DNA of 53,497 bases from Deinococcus marmoris DSM 12784 (GCF_000701405.1 NZ_JNIV01000021.1:1-53497), one strand, 5' to 3'. Counted from the first letter of the stretch, positions 30,587 to 39,747 are shown. The notes: a model not told the origin generated them from the sequence alone. Made by a program: numbers and translations.

Positions 30587-30626
30587 AGAATGCAGATGAC
30601 AGAAAGTCCTCCGCCCTCTGCATTCT
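30587..30626. terminator. Hairpin between convergent genes
   Basis: AGAATGCAGA (30587-30596) and its exact inverse TCTGCATTCT (30617-30626) around a 20-base loop, with T-rich bases after it on the plus strand. It starts 9 bases after the reductase stop and its right arm ends just before the LuxR stop. The loop is long for a terminator. Confidence 0.45.
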
Positions 30627-31214
30627 TTACACGCTGACCAGACCCAGCCCGATGCCCCGAGCCACTGCCCCGGCGCGGCTCTGGACGCCCAGTTTGGAAT
30701 ACAGCGAGGCGACGTGAAACTTGACCGTGCTTTCGGACACGCCCAGATCACGCGCGGCCCGCTTGTTGCTCAGGCCCAGGGCCAGCAGGTTCAGCACGTC
30801 CAGTTCGCGCGGCGTCAGGGCGATGTCCGGGGGCTGCGGTTCCCCGGCATCATCGGGGTTTTCGAGAACGCCCACCTGACCCGGTGGCAACACCGCCAGC
30901 CCCGCCGCCGCGCCCAGCACGCCCGCCAGCAGCTCGGCGGGTGTGGCATCTGCGGTCAACGCCGCCCAGCCTCCGGCCACGAGTTCCGGCAGCAGCGCGG
31001 CCCAGTCTGGCGATCCCAGCGCCACCACGGCGGGCGCATCGGTCAGTGCCTCGGGATCGGCCAGCCAGGAGTCGTCCACGAGCAGCACGTCTTCCTCTGG
31101 CTCAGGCGTGACCGGGAAGCCTGCGGAAGTCAGCAGGGCCGCCAGTCCTGCGGCCATTACCGCGTTTGCCACCGCGATCCGCACGCTGGGCAGCAGGGTC
31201 AGGGGCGCGGTCAT
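30627..31214 (-). CDS. LuxR-type regulator with atypical receiver-like domain
   Basis: 195 residues. The C-terminal LuxR/FixJ helix-turn-helix is clear: [22 protein letters not shown] in part, then [21 protein letters not shown]. The N-terminal 115 residues have receiver-like alternation but no standard acidic pocket or DxxxP phosphorylation loop ([15 protein letters not shown] instead), so phosphorylation is doubtful. The ATG at 31214 is chosen because GGGGA and TAGCAT precede it; ATG at 31247, 2 bases after the upstream stop, is an alternative that adds 11 residues. It sits directly behind the protease gene as a likely operon. Confidence 0.82.
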   Translation of the reverse strand: MTAPLTLLPSVRIAVANAVMAAGLAALLTSAGFPVTPEPEEDVLLVDDSWLADPEALTDAPAVVALGSPDWAALLPELVAGGWAALTADATPAELLAGVLGAAAGLAVLPPGQVGVLENPDDAGEPQPPDIALTPRELDVLNLLALGLSNKRAARDLGVSESTVKFHVASLYSKLGVQSRAGAVARGIGLGLVSV

Positions 31215-31249
31215 TCCCCATGCTAAGGGTGACCGGCGCTTGTCCATGA

Positions 31250-32221
31250 TCAGCGCTCGCCGACCACCAGCGTCACGTCCTGTTCCTGGCCGCCGCGCAG
31301 GATGCGGGCGCTGACGCTCTGCCCGGCCCGTTCGCGGACGCGCCACAGCAGTTCCGGTGGACGGCGCACGGTTTCCCCGTCCAGCGACAGCAGCACGTCG
31401 CCCACCAGCAGTCCGGCCTGTGCGGCGGGACTCCCGGCTTCAACGCTTACGATGGTCAGACCGACTTTTCCCCCCTGACCCCAGCGGCCCTGTCCGCCCG
31501 GTCCCCAGCCGCCGCGCCCACGTCCACCGCCCCAGCCTTCGCGGCCCCGGCCTCCGCGTGGGCCACGGGTGGGGGTCTCGTTCTCGGACTCTGATCCCTC
31601 TGCCTGCGGGAACATCACGGGCTGGGTGGCAATGCCCAGATACCCGCGTGGCACGCGCCCGGTGCTGCCCAGCAGGCCAGCCACTTTCAGGGCAAGCCCT
31701 ACAGGCACGGCCAGCAACTCGCCGCGCGATACGCCCGCGTTCAGCACGCCCACCAGACTGCCACGCGCGTCCACCAGCGCCCCGCCGCTGACGCCCCGGA
31801 AGGGGGCCGCGCCGCTGGGCAGCCACCCCCTGGAGCGGCCATCCTCCGTGGGTTGACGTTCCATCATCCCCAGGGTGGCCTGGACGCCGTGCTGTGGCCT
31901 GCCCACCGCCAGCAGCAGTTCGCCCACGCGTACGCCGCTACTGGCGCTCAGGGCAGGTAAATCCAGCTCCTCCACCTTCAGCAATGCCAGATCACTGGAA
32001 GGGTCACGGCCCGCCACCGCCGCGCTCAGTTCGCGCCCGTCGGGGGTGACCACTGTGACCTCCTCGCCGTGCAGCACATGGGCCACGGTCAGGATGAGGC
32101 CGTCACCGATCACCGTGCCGCTGATGGGCCGCCCGGCACGGACAGAAATGATGCTTGTGGAAACGGCCTCAACCGCGTCCGCCATAGTGTTTGATAAATC
32201 AGTGAAGTTCGTCATGCCCAT
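31250..32221 (-). CDS. HtrA-like trypsin/PDZ serine protease without signal peptide
   Basis: 323 residues. A trypsin-like domain (about 20-185) carries His in LTVAHVLHG, Asp in [10 protein letters not shown] and Ser in [11 protein letters not shown]; the usual GNSGG is GVSGG. A Gly/Arg/Trp-rich insert (about 215-250, [15 protein letters not shown]) links it to a PDZ domain (about 250-320; [23 protein letters not shown] in two motifs). There is no signal peptide or membrane segment, unlike most HtrA/DegP proteins, so it probably works in the cytoplasm, perhaps on the regulator encoded 2-35 bases downstream. Shine-Dalgarno GGAG lies about 10 bases before the ATG. Confidence 0.85.
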   Translation of the reverse strand: MGMTNFTDLSNTMADAVEAVSTSIISVRAGRPISGTVIGDGLILTVAHVLHGEEVTVVTPDGRELSAAVAGRDPSSDLALLKVEELDLPALSASSGVRVGELLLAVGRPQHGVQATLGMMERQPTEDGRSRGWLPSGAAPFRGVSGGALVDARGSLVGVLNAGVSRGELLAVPVGLALKVAGLLGSTGRVPRGYLGIATQPVMFPQAEGSESENETPTRGPRGGRGREGWGGGRGRGGWGPGGQGRWGQGGKVGLTIVSVEAGSPAAQAGLLVGDVLLSLDGETVRRPPELLWRVRERAGQSVSARILRGGQEQDVTLVVGER

Positions 32222-32329
32222 ATGGTGCGCTCCGGGCTAAAAATGCGCGCCGGGTGAATGGCGGGGGCCTGACCCTGGCCGAATGGGGGAGGGGTTCGTC
32301 TTCCAGCTCCGCCCCGCTAGCATCTCCCC

Positions 32330-32710
32330 ATGTCTCTGACCCTCTCTGTCCTGAGTGGCGAATACGCCGTGTGCCAGCTTCCATCCGACGCTGCGCCGCC
32401 TGCCTGGGCTTTTGAAGGCGAGTTCTGGAGCGTGACCCGCGCGCCGGGTGAACTGTCGGTGGTGTGCGCGGCGGCGAACGTGCCAGACGGCGTGAAGGTC
32501 GAGAAGGGCTGGGCGACGTTACGGCTGCACGGTCCCTTCGAGTTCACGTTGACCGGCATTCTGGCCCGCGTGCTGAACCCGCTGCGGGACGCGGGCGTGG
32601 GCATCTTTGCCCTGTCTACCTTTGATACCGATTACGTGCTGGTGTCCGGGGCGCGGCTGGGCGACGCGGTGAGCGCTTTACGGGTGGCGGGGCACACGGT
32701 CAGGGAGTAG
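32330..32710 (+). CDS. ACT domain-containing protein
   Basis: 126 residues, two ACT-like modules. The family signature is the C-terminal GIFALSTFDTDYVLV, with FWSVTRAPGELSVVC in the first module. ACT domains bind amino acids; stand-alone members of this CASTOR-like group have no settled role in bacteria. TAGCAT lies 6 bases before the ATG (leaderless). The 3' end overlaps the convergent GH16 gene by 11 bp. Confidence 0.85.
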   Translation: MSLTLSVLSGEYAVCQLPSDAAPPAWAFEGEFWSVTRAPGELSVVCAAANVPDGVKVEKGWATLRLHGPFEFTLTGILARVLNPLRDAGVGIFALSTFDTDYVLVSGARLGDAVSALRVAGHTVRE

Positions 32711-33590
32711 CGTTCTCCTTCCACACGCGCACGTAATCCACTTTCATCACGCCGGGAAAGACCGTGCTGGCGTTTGGTGGGCCAGGCCACTGACCGCCCA
32801 CCGCCAGATTCAGCAGCAGATAAAACGGCTGTTCAAAGACCCAGGCGCGGCCCGCTGGCAGGTCATCCGGGGTGACGCGGTGATACGGCACGCCGTCCAG
32901 CAACCACACGATTTCCCGTGGCCGTTTGATGACGGCGAAGGTGTGATAGCCGTCCGAGGCGGCCCTACCCAGCGTTTTGCTCTGGCTGAGGCCCTGCGCA
33001 CCGGAATAGCCGGGACCGTGCAGGGTGCCGTAGACCGTGTTCGGCTCGCGGCCCAGCCATTCCATGATGTCGATCTCGCCGCCGTCCGGCCACTTTCCAC
33101 TCTGGCCCAGGCTCCAGAAGGCAGGCCAGTACCCGGCTCCGGGCGGCACCTGAATGCGCGCCTCGATCCTGCCGTTCGTGAACGTCACCTTGTTTCTGGT
33201 GGTCAGCCGCGCCGAGGTGTAAGCGCACGGATCGCCGTGCCAGCACGCGAGGTCTGCCGTGTTCTTCAGCGCCCGGATTTCCAGATGCCCCTGCCCGTCC
33301 AGACGCACGTTGGCCGCGTCTCGCGTGTAGAACTGAAGTTCCTGGTTGCCCCAGCCGTTCGCGTCGGCGTTGCCGTAGTCGTAATTCCAGGTGCGTTCGT
33401 CCGGCTGCGTGCCCGCTGCGCCGCTGAATTCATCCTGCCAGATCAGCGTCCAGCGGGGGTCGGGTGGCGTGGCCGGAATGGGCAGGGCCGCGCTGGAAAG
33501 CGGCTGGGTGGCCCACGCCGCACAGGACACCGAGAGGGCGCAGATCAGGCCCAATGTCAGCGCGGTCCTGTTCGTTTTGGGGTTGTTCAT
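32700..33590 (-). CDS. Secreted GH16 glycoside hydrolase (endo-beta-1,3-glucanase type)
   Basis: 296 residues. Signal peptide about 1-27 (TALTLGLICALSVSCAAWA). The GH16 catalytic signature GEIDIMEWLG (about residue 170) contains the nucleophile and acid/base glutamates (E-x-D-x-x-E). Other conserved blocks: WQDEFSG, WGNQELQFYT, GRIEARIQVP, PAFWSLG, WPDGGEID, HTFAVI and YLLLNLAVGG. The set without extra insertion fits bacterial laminarinases, which cut beta-1,3-glucans outside the cell. It stands alone, with no binding module. Confidence 0.93.
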   Translation of the reverse strand: MNNPKTNRTALTLGLICALSVSCAAWATQPLSSAALPIPATPPDPRWTLIWQDEFSGAAGTQPDERTWNYDYGNADANGWGNQELQFYTRDAANVRLDGQGHLEIRALKNTADLACWHGDPCAYTSARLTTRNKVTFTNGRIEARIQVPPGAGYWPAFWSLGQSGKWPDGGEIDIMEWLGREPNTVYGTLHGPGYSGAQGLSQSKTLGRAASDGYHTFAVIKRPREIVWLLDGVPYHRVTPDDLPAGRAWVFEQPFYLLLNLAVGGQWPGPPNASTVFPGVMKVDYVRVWKENATP

Positions 33591-33637
33591 GTCTTCACTT
33601 TCTCAGAAATCCTGTCCCGGAAACAGATAGGCCGTGT

Positions 33638-34135
33638 TTAACCCCCAAAGTTCTCGCGTTCCAGCACGAAGCGCACCACGGGGACCAGCTCGCCCCTGTA
33701 TTCCTCCAGACCGCCGAGACCCGTTTGGGTGAAGCCCAGCCGTCCCATCAGCGCCCGCGAACGCGAGTTCGGCGCGTGGGCCTCGGCGGTCATGGTCTGG
33801 ACTCCCAGTTCGGTGAAGGCGTGCGTCAGTGTCAGCCGTCCAGCCTGTAAGCCTAGGCCGTGGCCCCACAGCGCCCGTTCACCTATGGCGATCCCGAACT
33901 CGGCGCTGTCGGCGGTGATCTGCGCCAGATCGGTGTAGCCCACCAGCAGGTCATCCAACGTGATTCCCAGACGCAGAAAATCTGGTTCGGATGCGTTGAT
34001 GATGCCCTGCCAGTGCTGGCGGATGCGCTGGGGTGGCAGGTTGACCTCCCAATCGATGGCGAGACAGAATTCCTCGTCCGCGCCCCAGCGCACGGCGCTT
34101 TCCTCGTCGCCGGGACGCAGCGGACGCAGCTTCAT
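33638..34135 (-). CDS. GNAT family N-acetyltransferase (RimJ/RimL-like)
   Basis: 165 residues. The acetyl-CoA site is AIGERALWGHGLGLQAGRLTL in part (about 88-108), and the C-terminal ANS/PNSRSRALMGRLGFTQTG block is typical of RimJ/RimL-type acetyltransferases. Substrate unknown. The ATG (34133-34135) lies inside the left end of dispersed repeat copy B, and the GGAG 5 bases upstream of it also belongs to the repeat, so the element supplies this gene's translation start signal. Confidence 0.87.
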   Translation of the reverse strand: MKLRPLRPGDEESAVRWGADEEFCLAIDWEVNLPPQRIRQHWQGIINASEPDFLRLGITLDDLLVGYTDLAQITADSAEFGIAIGERALWGHGLGLQAGRLTLTHAFTELGVQTMTAEAHAPNSRSRALMGRLGFTQTGLGGLEEYRGELVPVVRFVLERENFGG

Positions 34136-34271
34136 AAGGACTCCGATTGAATCGTTTGCAAGACGACGAACATCCGAGCAGACGCGAGAATGAGAAGAAC
34201 GGGTTCCGGGCGTGGAGTTGAAAGACTGGCGCTTTCCCAGTTTGAGAGCGTTACAGACGGAATCCGTATCA
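34132..34271. repeat. Dispersed repeat copy B (140 bp, terminal inverted repeats)
   Basis: Left end TCATAAGGACTCCG (34132-34145), right end CGGAATCCGTATCA (34258-34271), imperfect inverted repeats. It aligns with copy A over its whole length. It fills the gap between two genes on the minus strand: its right end gives the TGA stop of the nitronate monooxygenase-like gene, and its left end gives the ATG start and GGAG of the GNAT gene. Confidence 0.7.
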
Positions 34272-35282
34272 GTTGCACAACGAGTCCAGAATCTCTGCCG
34301 CCGAACCTGCCCGCCCGCGCGCCACGCCCTCCCCGGCCCACAGGCTCAGCACGTCCGCGCGGCCCGCTCTGGCTCCCGCCGCCCGCATGGAACGGGTCAG
34401 GGCGTTCTGGAACGGGTAGGGAAGAGGCTGCTGCACGCTTTCCGTCACGGCGTTTCTCAGCCCCCGTGCAGTTCGTCCGCTGAAGGCGCGGGTCAGCACG
34501 GTGTCGCCCGTTTTCGCTGATGCCAGCGCGGCCCGGTACGGCGCGGAAGTCCCGGCCTCTGCTGCCCGCAGAAACGCCGTTCCACACTGCGCGAGACTGG
34601 CTCCGGCGGCTAGCACGGCCCGCACATCTGCCGCGCTCATCAGGCCGCCCGCTGCAATCACGGGAATGCGAATGCTCTGCGCCGCTGCACAGGTCAGCGT
34701 CAGCGTGTCGGCCAGTTCATCTTCTGACCAGCCGCCCCGGTGGCCGCCCGCCGCGCCGCCCTGCATCACGATGGCGTCCACGCCGTCCCCTTCGAGCTGC
34801 CGCGCTTCCTCCAGCCCTGTCGCGGTGCCTACCGTCAGAATCCCACGTGAGCGCAACTCGTCCAGATGATGCCTGTCCAGCCGCCCAAAGGTAAAGGAGA
34901 GGACGGCGGGACAGACCTCCAGCACGGCCTCTAGCTGCAAGCCGAAGTCTGGGTTCGCCTGCGCCGTCAGTTCAGGTGGTGGCAGGCCCAGGGAAGCGTG
35001 GAAGGGGGCAAGTTCGGCGGCGGCCCGCTCCACCTCTGATCCTGTTGTTGCCACGGTGGGGTGCGGCGCGAACAGATTCACGGCGAAAGCCGCTTGCGTC
35101 AGCCGCCGCACTGCCGCACCCGCCTCCCTGATCTGCGCGGGCGTCAGATACGCTGCGCCCAGGCTGCCCAGCCCGCCCGCGTTGCTGACGGCGGCCACCA
35201 GTTCTGGCGTGCTGATCCCGCCCGCCATCGGTGCGAGGACGATGGGCAGGCGCAGGCCGAGGCGCTGTGTGAGCGTGGACAT
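34269..35282 (-). CDS. Nitronate monooxygenase-like FMN-dependent protein
   Basis: 337 residues, TIM-barrel flavoprotein of the 2-nitropropane dioxygenase/nitronate monooxygenase family, which oxidises nitronates such as propionate 3-nitronate. Seen: [17 protein letters not shown] at the N-terminus, the AVNLFAP strand, [15 protein letters not shown] with the conserved His region, [23 protein letters not shown] (in part) and CGTAFL, which together form the FMN phosphate site. The ATG at 35282 has TACAGT 6 bases before (leaderless), better than the frame start at 35306. Its stop codon is the end of repeat copy B. Confidence 0.9.
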   Translation of the reverse strand: MSTLTQRLGLRLPIVLAPMAGGISTPELVAAVSNAGGLGSLGAAYLTPAQIREAGAAVRRLTQAAFAVNLFAPHPTVATTGSEVERAAAELAPFHASLGLPPPELTAQANPDFGLQLEAVLEVCPAVLSFTFGRLDRHHLDELRSRGILTVGTATGLEEARQLEGDGVDAIVMQGGAAGGHRGGWSEDELADTLTLTCAAAQSIRIPVIAAGGLMSAADVRAVLAAGASLAQCGTAFLRAAEAGTSAPYRAALASAKTGDTVLTRAFSGRTARGLRNAVTESVQQPLPYPFQNALTRSMRAAGARAGRADVLSLWAGEGVARGRAGSAAEILDSLCN

Positions 35283-35307
35283 GCCCAGACTGTAGCCTGT
35301 CAGCACC

Positions 35308-36231
35308 TTGGCCGCCTTTGCCCATCCGTTCCGCGCCTTTACCGCCTACCGCCGCGCTGCCTACGCCGGGCAGCCCGCGCCCCGGCGGCAGTTCATGGCG
35401 CGCGAATCCATGCTGGAACTGCTGGCCAGGGTGGGCGAACTGCTGCCACTGGTGGAGGCCCCAGACCTGCCCTGGGCGCTGGCCGAGCGGGTGCATGACC
35501 CGGCGTATCTGGAAAGGTGGCGAAACGGAGAGGTCACCCGCACCGAGGAACGCGCGCTGGGCTTTCCCTGGACTCCGGCGGTGGTGGAGCGCGGCCTGGG
35601 CAGCAGCGGCGCAACCCTGGCCGCCACACAGGACGCCCTGAAAAGGGGTCTGGGCATCAATTTCGGCGGCGGCACCCACCACGCCTACGCCGATCACGCC
35701 GAGGGCTTTTCCTTCCTCAACGATGTGGTCATTAGCGCCCAGTGGCTGCTGGACGCCGGACATGCCCGCCGAATTCTGATCCTCGATCTGGACGTCCATC
35801 AGGGCAACGGCACGGCGGCCATGCTGGAACGCGAGGCGCGGGCGCTGACCGTCAGCCTGCACGGCGCGAACAATTACCCCTTTACCAAGGAGACGGCGGG
35901 CCTGAATATCGCCCTGCCCGACGGCACCGGGGACGCGGCGTATCTGGCCGTGCTGGACTCTCAGGTGGCCCCCGCCGTCGCTGCCTTTCGCCCGGATTTC
36001 GTCTTCTATCTGGCGGGGGCGGACGTGCTAGCGGGCGATCAGTTGGGCAAACTGGCCCTCAGCGTCGGCGGGGTGCGCCAGCGGGACGAACGGGTGCTGA
36101 ACTGGGCCGCCCGCGCCCGGATTCCCCTGGTGACGGTCATGGCCGGAGGCTACAACCGCGATCCGGGGCAATTGATCGCCGCGCGGCTGGGAACGCTGGA
36201 GGCGGCTCTGGGGGCGTTCGGGGCAGGGTAA
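35308..36231 (+). CDS. Histone deacetylase family protein
   Basis: 307 residues of the arginase/deacetylase fold, class II-like bacterial branch. Zinc-site and active-site motifs are intact: [20 protein letters not shown] in two parts (about residues 110-130), [10 protein letters not shown] (Asp and His ligands, about 155) and [12 protein letters not shown] (Asp ligand, about 235), with MAGGYNRD near the end. Bacterial members remove acetyl groups from polyamines, acetoin-like compounds or proteins; the substrate here is open. TTG at 35308 is the only start that keeps the FRAFTAYR opening. It is divergent from the flavoprotein gene with 25 bp between. Confidence 0.9.
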   Translation: MAAFAHPFRAFTAYRRAAYAGQPAPRRQFMARESMLELLARVGELLPLVEAPDLPWALAERVHDPAYLERWRNGEVTRTEERALGFPWTPAVVERGLGSSGATLAATQDALKRGLGINFGGGTHHAYADHAEGFSFLNDVVISAQWLLDAGHARRILILDLDVHQGNGTAAMLEREARALTVSLHGANNYPFTKETAGLNIALPDGTGDAAYLAVLDSQVAPAVAAFRPDFVFYLAGADVLAGDQLGKLALSVGGVRQRDERVLNWAARARIPLVTVMAGGYNRDPGQLIAARLGTLEAALGAFGAG

Positions 36232-36259
36232 ACCTGCTGTCAGATGGCTGCCCTGTCGC

Positions 36260-36679
36260 TCAGAAGCGCAGTTCCAGCCCCACGCCCCCGCCAAAGCCAG
36301 AAGCCGTGCCCGTCCGCACGAAGGCCCGCCATCCGGCTGGCCCCAGCAGCGGCCCGCGCAGCCCACCCTCGGCGTAGACACCGAAGCGGTTCACGTATTC
36401 CGCGCCCGCCGTGGCGAAGGCGTCTACCCGCGTGATCGGCACGTTGATGTCCCGCAGGGTTGCGCCCACCGCGTAACGGTTGGCGTTGGTGTTGCGCCAG
36501 GCTTTTTCTGCCGCCGATTCCACCCCCAGCGTCCCCACAATGGGCACCTGGAACACCGAAAGACCTGCGTGCAGGCCGTAGCCCTTCGTAGTGGCGTCCA
36601 CCCCGGCCCAGGCGGTGGCTGCCGAAGCGCTGGCGGTCAGGGCGAGGGCGGCGAGGGTCAGCAGGGGGCGCAGGGTCAT
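36260..36679 (-). CDS. Exported beta-barrel-like protein, function unknown
   Basis: 139 residues. Signal peptide about 1-21 (LLTLAALALTASASAA). The rest alternates polar and hydrophobic residues in short strands with many Gly and aromatic residues, and ends in GLELRF, a terminal Phe as in outer-membrane barrel proteins. Deinococcus has an outer envelope layer, so an envelope protein is plausible but unproven. The ATG at 36679 is chosen because TACTCT lies 6 bases upstream; the longer frame from 36703 lacks this. Confidence 0.68.
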   Translation of the reverse strand: MTLRPLLTLAALALTASASAATAWAGVDATTKGYGLHAGLSVFQVPIVGTLGVESAAEKAWRNTNANRYAVGATLRDINVPITRVDAFATAGAEYVNRFGVYAEGGLRGPLLGPAGWRAFVRTGTASGFGGGVGLELRF

Positions 36680-36750
36680 GGTTGCAGAGTAACGGGTGGG
36701 CATGAGGGGGGTGGATGCGGCGTTCTCACCGCGCTACTCCCTCCCCGGCT

Positions 36751-37602
36751 CTACCCGTTCAGCCGCACGCCCGCCACCGTCGCCAGCATCCTGAAGGTCT
36801 GAAACAGGTGATAGGCATTCTCGCTGCTCCAGCCCACCGTCACCCCGTCCACCCGCGTCACGCCGGGAACGCGGGCGCAGGCGTCGGCGCGGGCCTGATG
36901 GTCGAAAGAGATCTGGCACGGCGCGGGCCAGCGGGTGGTGTAGGGCTGGGCATTTTTGGCCGCCCGCACGGCCTGTTCGGCCCCCTCACGGATCCGCTTC
37001 TGTGCTTCGGCGGGGTGCAGGTGGATGGCCGCGTAGGTACTCAGCCCCTCCTTGACCGCCACCGTGACCACCCCCTCGCCCAGTTCGGCGCTGATCTCGG
37101 CCATCGCCACGTCGTCGCCGCTGGCAAAGACCACCGGAACGTCGTAGTGCCCGGCCAGCAGTGCATTGATTCCGTATTCCCCGGTGTCGATGCCGCCCAC
37201 CCGCACGTTGCGGATAAAGCCGTTCCAGGTGTGGGCCAGCGGCCCCAGCGGGCTTCCGGCGCGGGCGTGGTAGCCCACGAACAGCAGCGCGCCCACGCCC
37301 TCTTCCTGCACGCCCTGCACCATGCTCAGCGGTTTGTCGTTGCCGCTGGTGAAGCGCACCTCATGGGGCAGCAGTTCGGGGATCAGGTTCCGCATGGTGT
37401 CGTGGCTGTCGTTGATCAGCACGCCCGTTGCGCCGCCCATGATCGCGCCCTCGGCGGCGGCGGCGGCCTCACGGGTCATGCGCTCGCGGGCGGCCTGATA
37501 CTCCGTGCCGCTGACCAGTCCCCCGAATTCCGGCGGGCTGACCTGCACCCACGACGCCACCCCGCACACGCCCTCCATGTCCACGCTGATGACCACTTTC
37601 AC
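36751..37602 (-). CDS. dppA: M55 family D-aminopeptidase (DppA-like)
   Basis: 284 residues, zinc peptidase that removes D-amino acids from short peptides, probably from cell-wall breakdown. Metal and active-site motifs: ISVDMEGVCGV (residues about 5-15), the INDSHDTM motif, LLFVGYHARAGS and NGFIRNVRVGG. The GTG at 37602 gives the conserved KVVISVDMEG start. Just upstream, a five-codon frame (ATG at 37616) with a leaderless -10 box ends in a TGA that overlaps this GTG by two bases, so translation may be coupled. Confidence 0.9.
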   Translation of the reverse strand: MKVVISVDMEGVCGVASWVQVSPPEFGGLVSGTEYQAARERMTREAAAAAEGAIMGGATGVLINDSHDTMRNLIPELLPHEVRFTSGNDKPLSMVQGVQEEGVGALLFVGYHARAGSPLGPLAHTWNGFIRNVRVGGIDTGEYGINALLAGHYDVPVVFASGDDVAMAEISAELGEGVVTVAVKEGLSTYAAIHLHPAEAQKRIREGAEQAVRAAKNAQPYTTRWPAPCQISFDHQARADACARVPGVTRVDGVTVGWSSENAYHLFQTFRMLATVAGVRLNG

Positions 37603-37616
37603 AGGGTTTGCCTCAT
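37599..37616 (-). CDS. Five-codon upstream frame coupled to dppA
   Basis: ATG AGG CAA ACC CTG TGA (MRQTL). TACACT (37624-37629) ends 7 bases before its ATG, so the transcript should begin at this ATG rather than at the dppA GTG. The TGA and the dppA GTG share two bases (GTGA). Only the layout supports it; there is no evidence that the peptide is made. Confidence 0.35.
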   Translation of the reverse strand: MRQTL

Positions 37617-37769
37617 GTGGCGCAGTGTAGGGGAGGCGGGGCCAGCAGATGAACCCATGCGGACCCGCAGGCCACCGCACAGGCCGGAGGGGCGATCAAA
37701 TCGCTCAGGCTTTCCACCGTGATTCCTCGCCCCAAAGCCCCCGCCTACCCCGTGCTAGCCTCTTTCGCT

Positions 37770-38531
37770 ATGAGCCGCGTTGCCCTGAAATCCGCCCGCG
37801 AGATCGAGACCATGCGCCGCGCGGGGGCGCTGGTGGCCGAGACCTTCCGGGTTCTTGACCCCTTCGTGAAACCCGGCGTGACCCTGGCCGAACTGGACCG
37901 CATTGCCGAGGAACACATTCGCAAGGCAGGGGCCGTTCCCGCCTACCTGGGCTACGGACCGCGCACCAATCCCTTTCCAGGCACCATCTGCGCCAGCGTC
38001 AACGAGGTGATCTGCCACGGCATCCCCGACGGGCGCGTGCTGGAGGACGGCGACATCATCGGTGTGGACATCGGCGTGCTGTTGGGAGGCATGTACGGCG
38101 ACGCCTGCTACACCTACACGGTGGGCGCGGTCAGCCCGGAGGTTCAGGGTCTGGTGGACACCACCCGCGAGGCGCTGGCGGCGGGCCTGGAAGTGGTGTG
38201 CCCCAACGCCCGCGTCGGCGACATCGGCCACGCCATCCAGACCCTGGCGGAAGGCCGGGGCTACGGCGTGGTGCGCGAATACACCGGCCACGGCATCGGC
38301 AAACGGCTGCACGAGGAACCCACCATCTACCACACCGGGGCGCGCTACACCGGCCTCAAGTTGCAGGCGGGCATGGTCTTTACCATCGAGCCGATGGTCA
38401 ACCTGGGCCGCCCCGAGACCCGCTTGCTGGCCGACGGCTGGACCGTGATCACCGAGGACAGGAAACCCAGCGCCCAGTTTGAACATACGCTGGTGGTCAC
38501 GGCGAGGGGCCATGAAATCCTGACCCTCTAG
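37770..38531 (+). CDS. map: Type I methionine aminopeptidase
   Basis: 253 residues; removes the initiator methionine from new proteins. The five metal ligands can be placed: Asp in GVDIGVLLGG, Asp in GDACYTYTVG, His in YTGHGIGKRLHEEP, Glu in TIEPMVNLG and Glu near the C-terminus in FEHTLVVT. No SH3-like or zinc-finger extension, so it is the short bacterial form. The start at 37770 (MSRVALKSAREIETMRRAG) is the family's usual one; TAGCCT lies 8 bases before. Confidence 0.96.
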   Translation: MSRVALKSAREIETMRRAGALVAETFRVLDPFVKPGVTLAELDRIAEEHIRKAGAVPAYLGYGPRTNPFPGTICASVNEVICHGIPDGRVLEDGDIIGVDIGVLLGGMYGDACYTYTVGAVSPEVQGLVDTTREALAAGLEVVCPNARVGDIGHAIQTLAEGRGYGVVREYTGHGIGKRLHEEPTIYHTGARYTGLKLQAGMVFTIEPMVNLGRPETRLLADGWTVITEDRKPSAQFEHTLVVTARGHEILTL

Positions 38532-38542
38532 GATCTGATTCT

Positions 38543-39214
38543 GTGACCGGGCAGCCGTTAAAAATCAAGCCTCCCAGCCCACCCAGGTTTCCGCGTGGCG
38601 GGCTGCGAACCCTGGTGCCGTCCGATTTAGAGGATGAATCGGTGTACCGGGGCGGCGTCATGGAGGGTGTTTCGCTGGACGCGGGGACGCTGCAAACCGT
38701 CTCCTTCGAGGGCGTCGTGTTCCGCGAGGTCAATCTGAGCGGCGTGGAATGGAACCTGATTCGGCTCAAGGACGTGCGTTTCGAGGGCTGTGACCTCAGC
38801 GGCGCGAAATGGACCGAAGCGGCGCTGGAACGCGTACAGTTCACCGATTGCCGCCTGACGGGCCTGCAACTGCCGGGCGCGGTGCTGCGTCACGTCCGCC
38901 TGACCCGCGCGCTGGCCCCGCTGTCCCTGTGGCCGGATGTCGAAGCAAAGCATCTGTGGCTGGAGGACTGTGACCTGACCGAGGCCGTGTTCATGGACGC
39001 CAAATTGCCCGGCGCAATCTTCCGGGGCTGCACGCTGGGCAAGACCGAGTTTCACGGCGCAGAGATGGACGGGGCAGACCTGCGGGCCTCGGCGCTGGCG
39101 GGCATTCGGTTGGGCTTGCGTGAGTTGGCAGGGGTGACCGTCGAACTGGTGCAGCTTCTCGATCTGGCGCACCTGCTGGGCGTGCGGGTGGAAGAGCTGG
39201 ATGCGGGAGCCTAA
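38543..39214 (+). CDS. Pentapeptide repeat protein
   Basis: 223 residues. A right-handed beta-helix of A(D/N)LXX-type pentapeptides is visible in two blocks (about 45-110 and 130-190): FREVNLSGVEW, FEGCDLSGAKW, LEDCDLTEAVF, MDGADLRASAL. Some members (Qnr, MfpA) mimic DNA and protect gyrase; nothing here shows that role. GTG start 12 bp after map, probably co-transcribed. Ends with a 4-bp overlap with the convergent gene. Confidence 0.82.
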   Translation: MTGQPLKIKPPSPPRFPRGGLRTLVPSDLEDESVYRGGVMEGVSLDAGTLQTVSFEGVVFREVNLSGVEWNLIRLKDVRFEGCDLSGAKWTEAALERVQFTDCRLTGLQLPGAVLRHVRLTRALAPLSLWPDVEAKHLWLEDCDLTEAVFMDAKLPGAIFRGCTLGKTEFHGAEMDGADLRASALAGIRLGLRELAGVTVELVQLLDLAHLLGVRVEELDAGA

Positions 39215-39747
39215 GCCCGGACTCGGTCCGCAACTTTCTCGAAGCGCTCTCCCAGAAAATGCCCCTGCGTCAGCATCCGGTCTGCGGGGGCGTGGTGCTG
39301 GGCCAGTGCCCCGGCCACGCCGCTGCTGATCAGTTCCAACTGTTCGCGCAGCAGTTCCTCGGCGTCCTGGCCCCGCCCGTTCAGTTGGGTGCGGGCAGCG
39401 GGGGTCAGGTTCAGGTAGGCGCGCAGGGTGGCGGGCAGGTACTCGTTGCGGGCCTGCCGGATCAGGTAGGCGCTGTGGGCGTCCAGTGGTTGCTGCTCTG
39501 GAGCATGGGCCGGGGCGTCCTGAAGGCGGCACAGCAACGCCAGCGCGTACAGGCGGTGCGGTTCGGGCAGGCGCAGGGCCAGTTCGGCGGCGCTGTCGGG
39601 AGCCGTGGCTGAAGTGTCGGGCGCAGTGGTCTCCAGGACATCCAGACGCAGAAGCTCCAGTCGGTGGCGGTGGATCATCTGGCGGCGCAGCAGGGGAAAG
39701 GCGAACAGGCTGCCAAAGAAAAATAGAGGGACCAGAACTTCTTCCAC
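39211..39747 (-). CDS. Single-pass membrane protein, function unknown
   Basis: 178 residues. One N-terminal membrane segment (VLVPLFFFGSLFAFPLL) then a basic stretch (RRQMIHRHRLELLRL) and a long cytoplasmic helical region. No family recognised. The GTG at 39747 is chosen because GGAGG lies 8 bases upstream; a longer frame to 39873 is arginine/proline-rich and has no Shine-Dalgarno. Confidence 0.65.
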   Translation of the reverse strand: MEEVLVPLFFFGSLFAFPLLRRQMIHRHRLELLRLDVLETTAPDTSATAPDSAAELALRLPEPHRLYALALLCRLQDAPAHAPEQQPLDAHSAYLIRQARNEYLPATLRAYLNLTPAARTQLNGRGQDAEELLREQLELISSGVAGALAQHHAPADRMLTQGHFLGERFEKVADRVRA

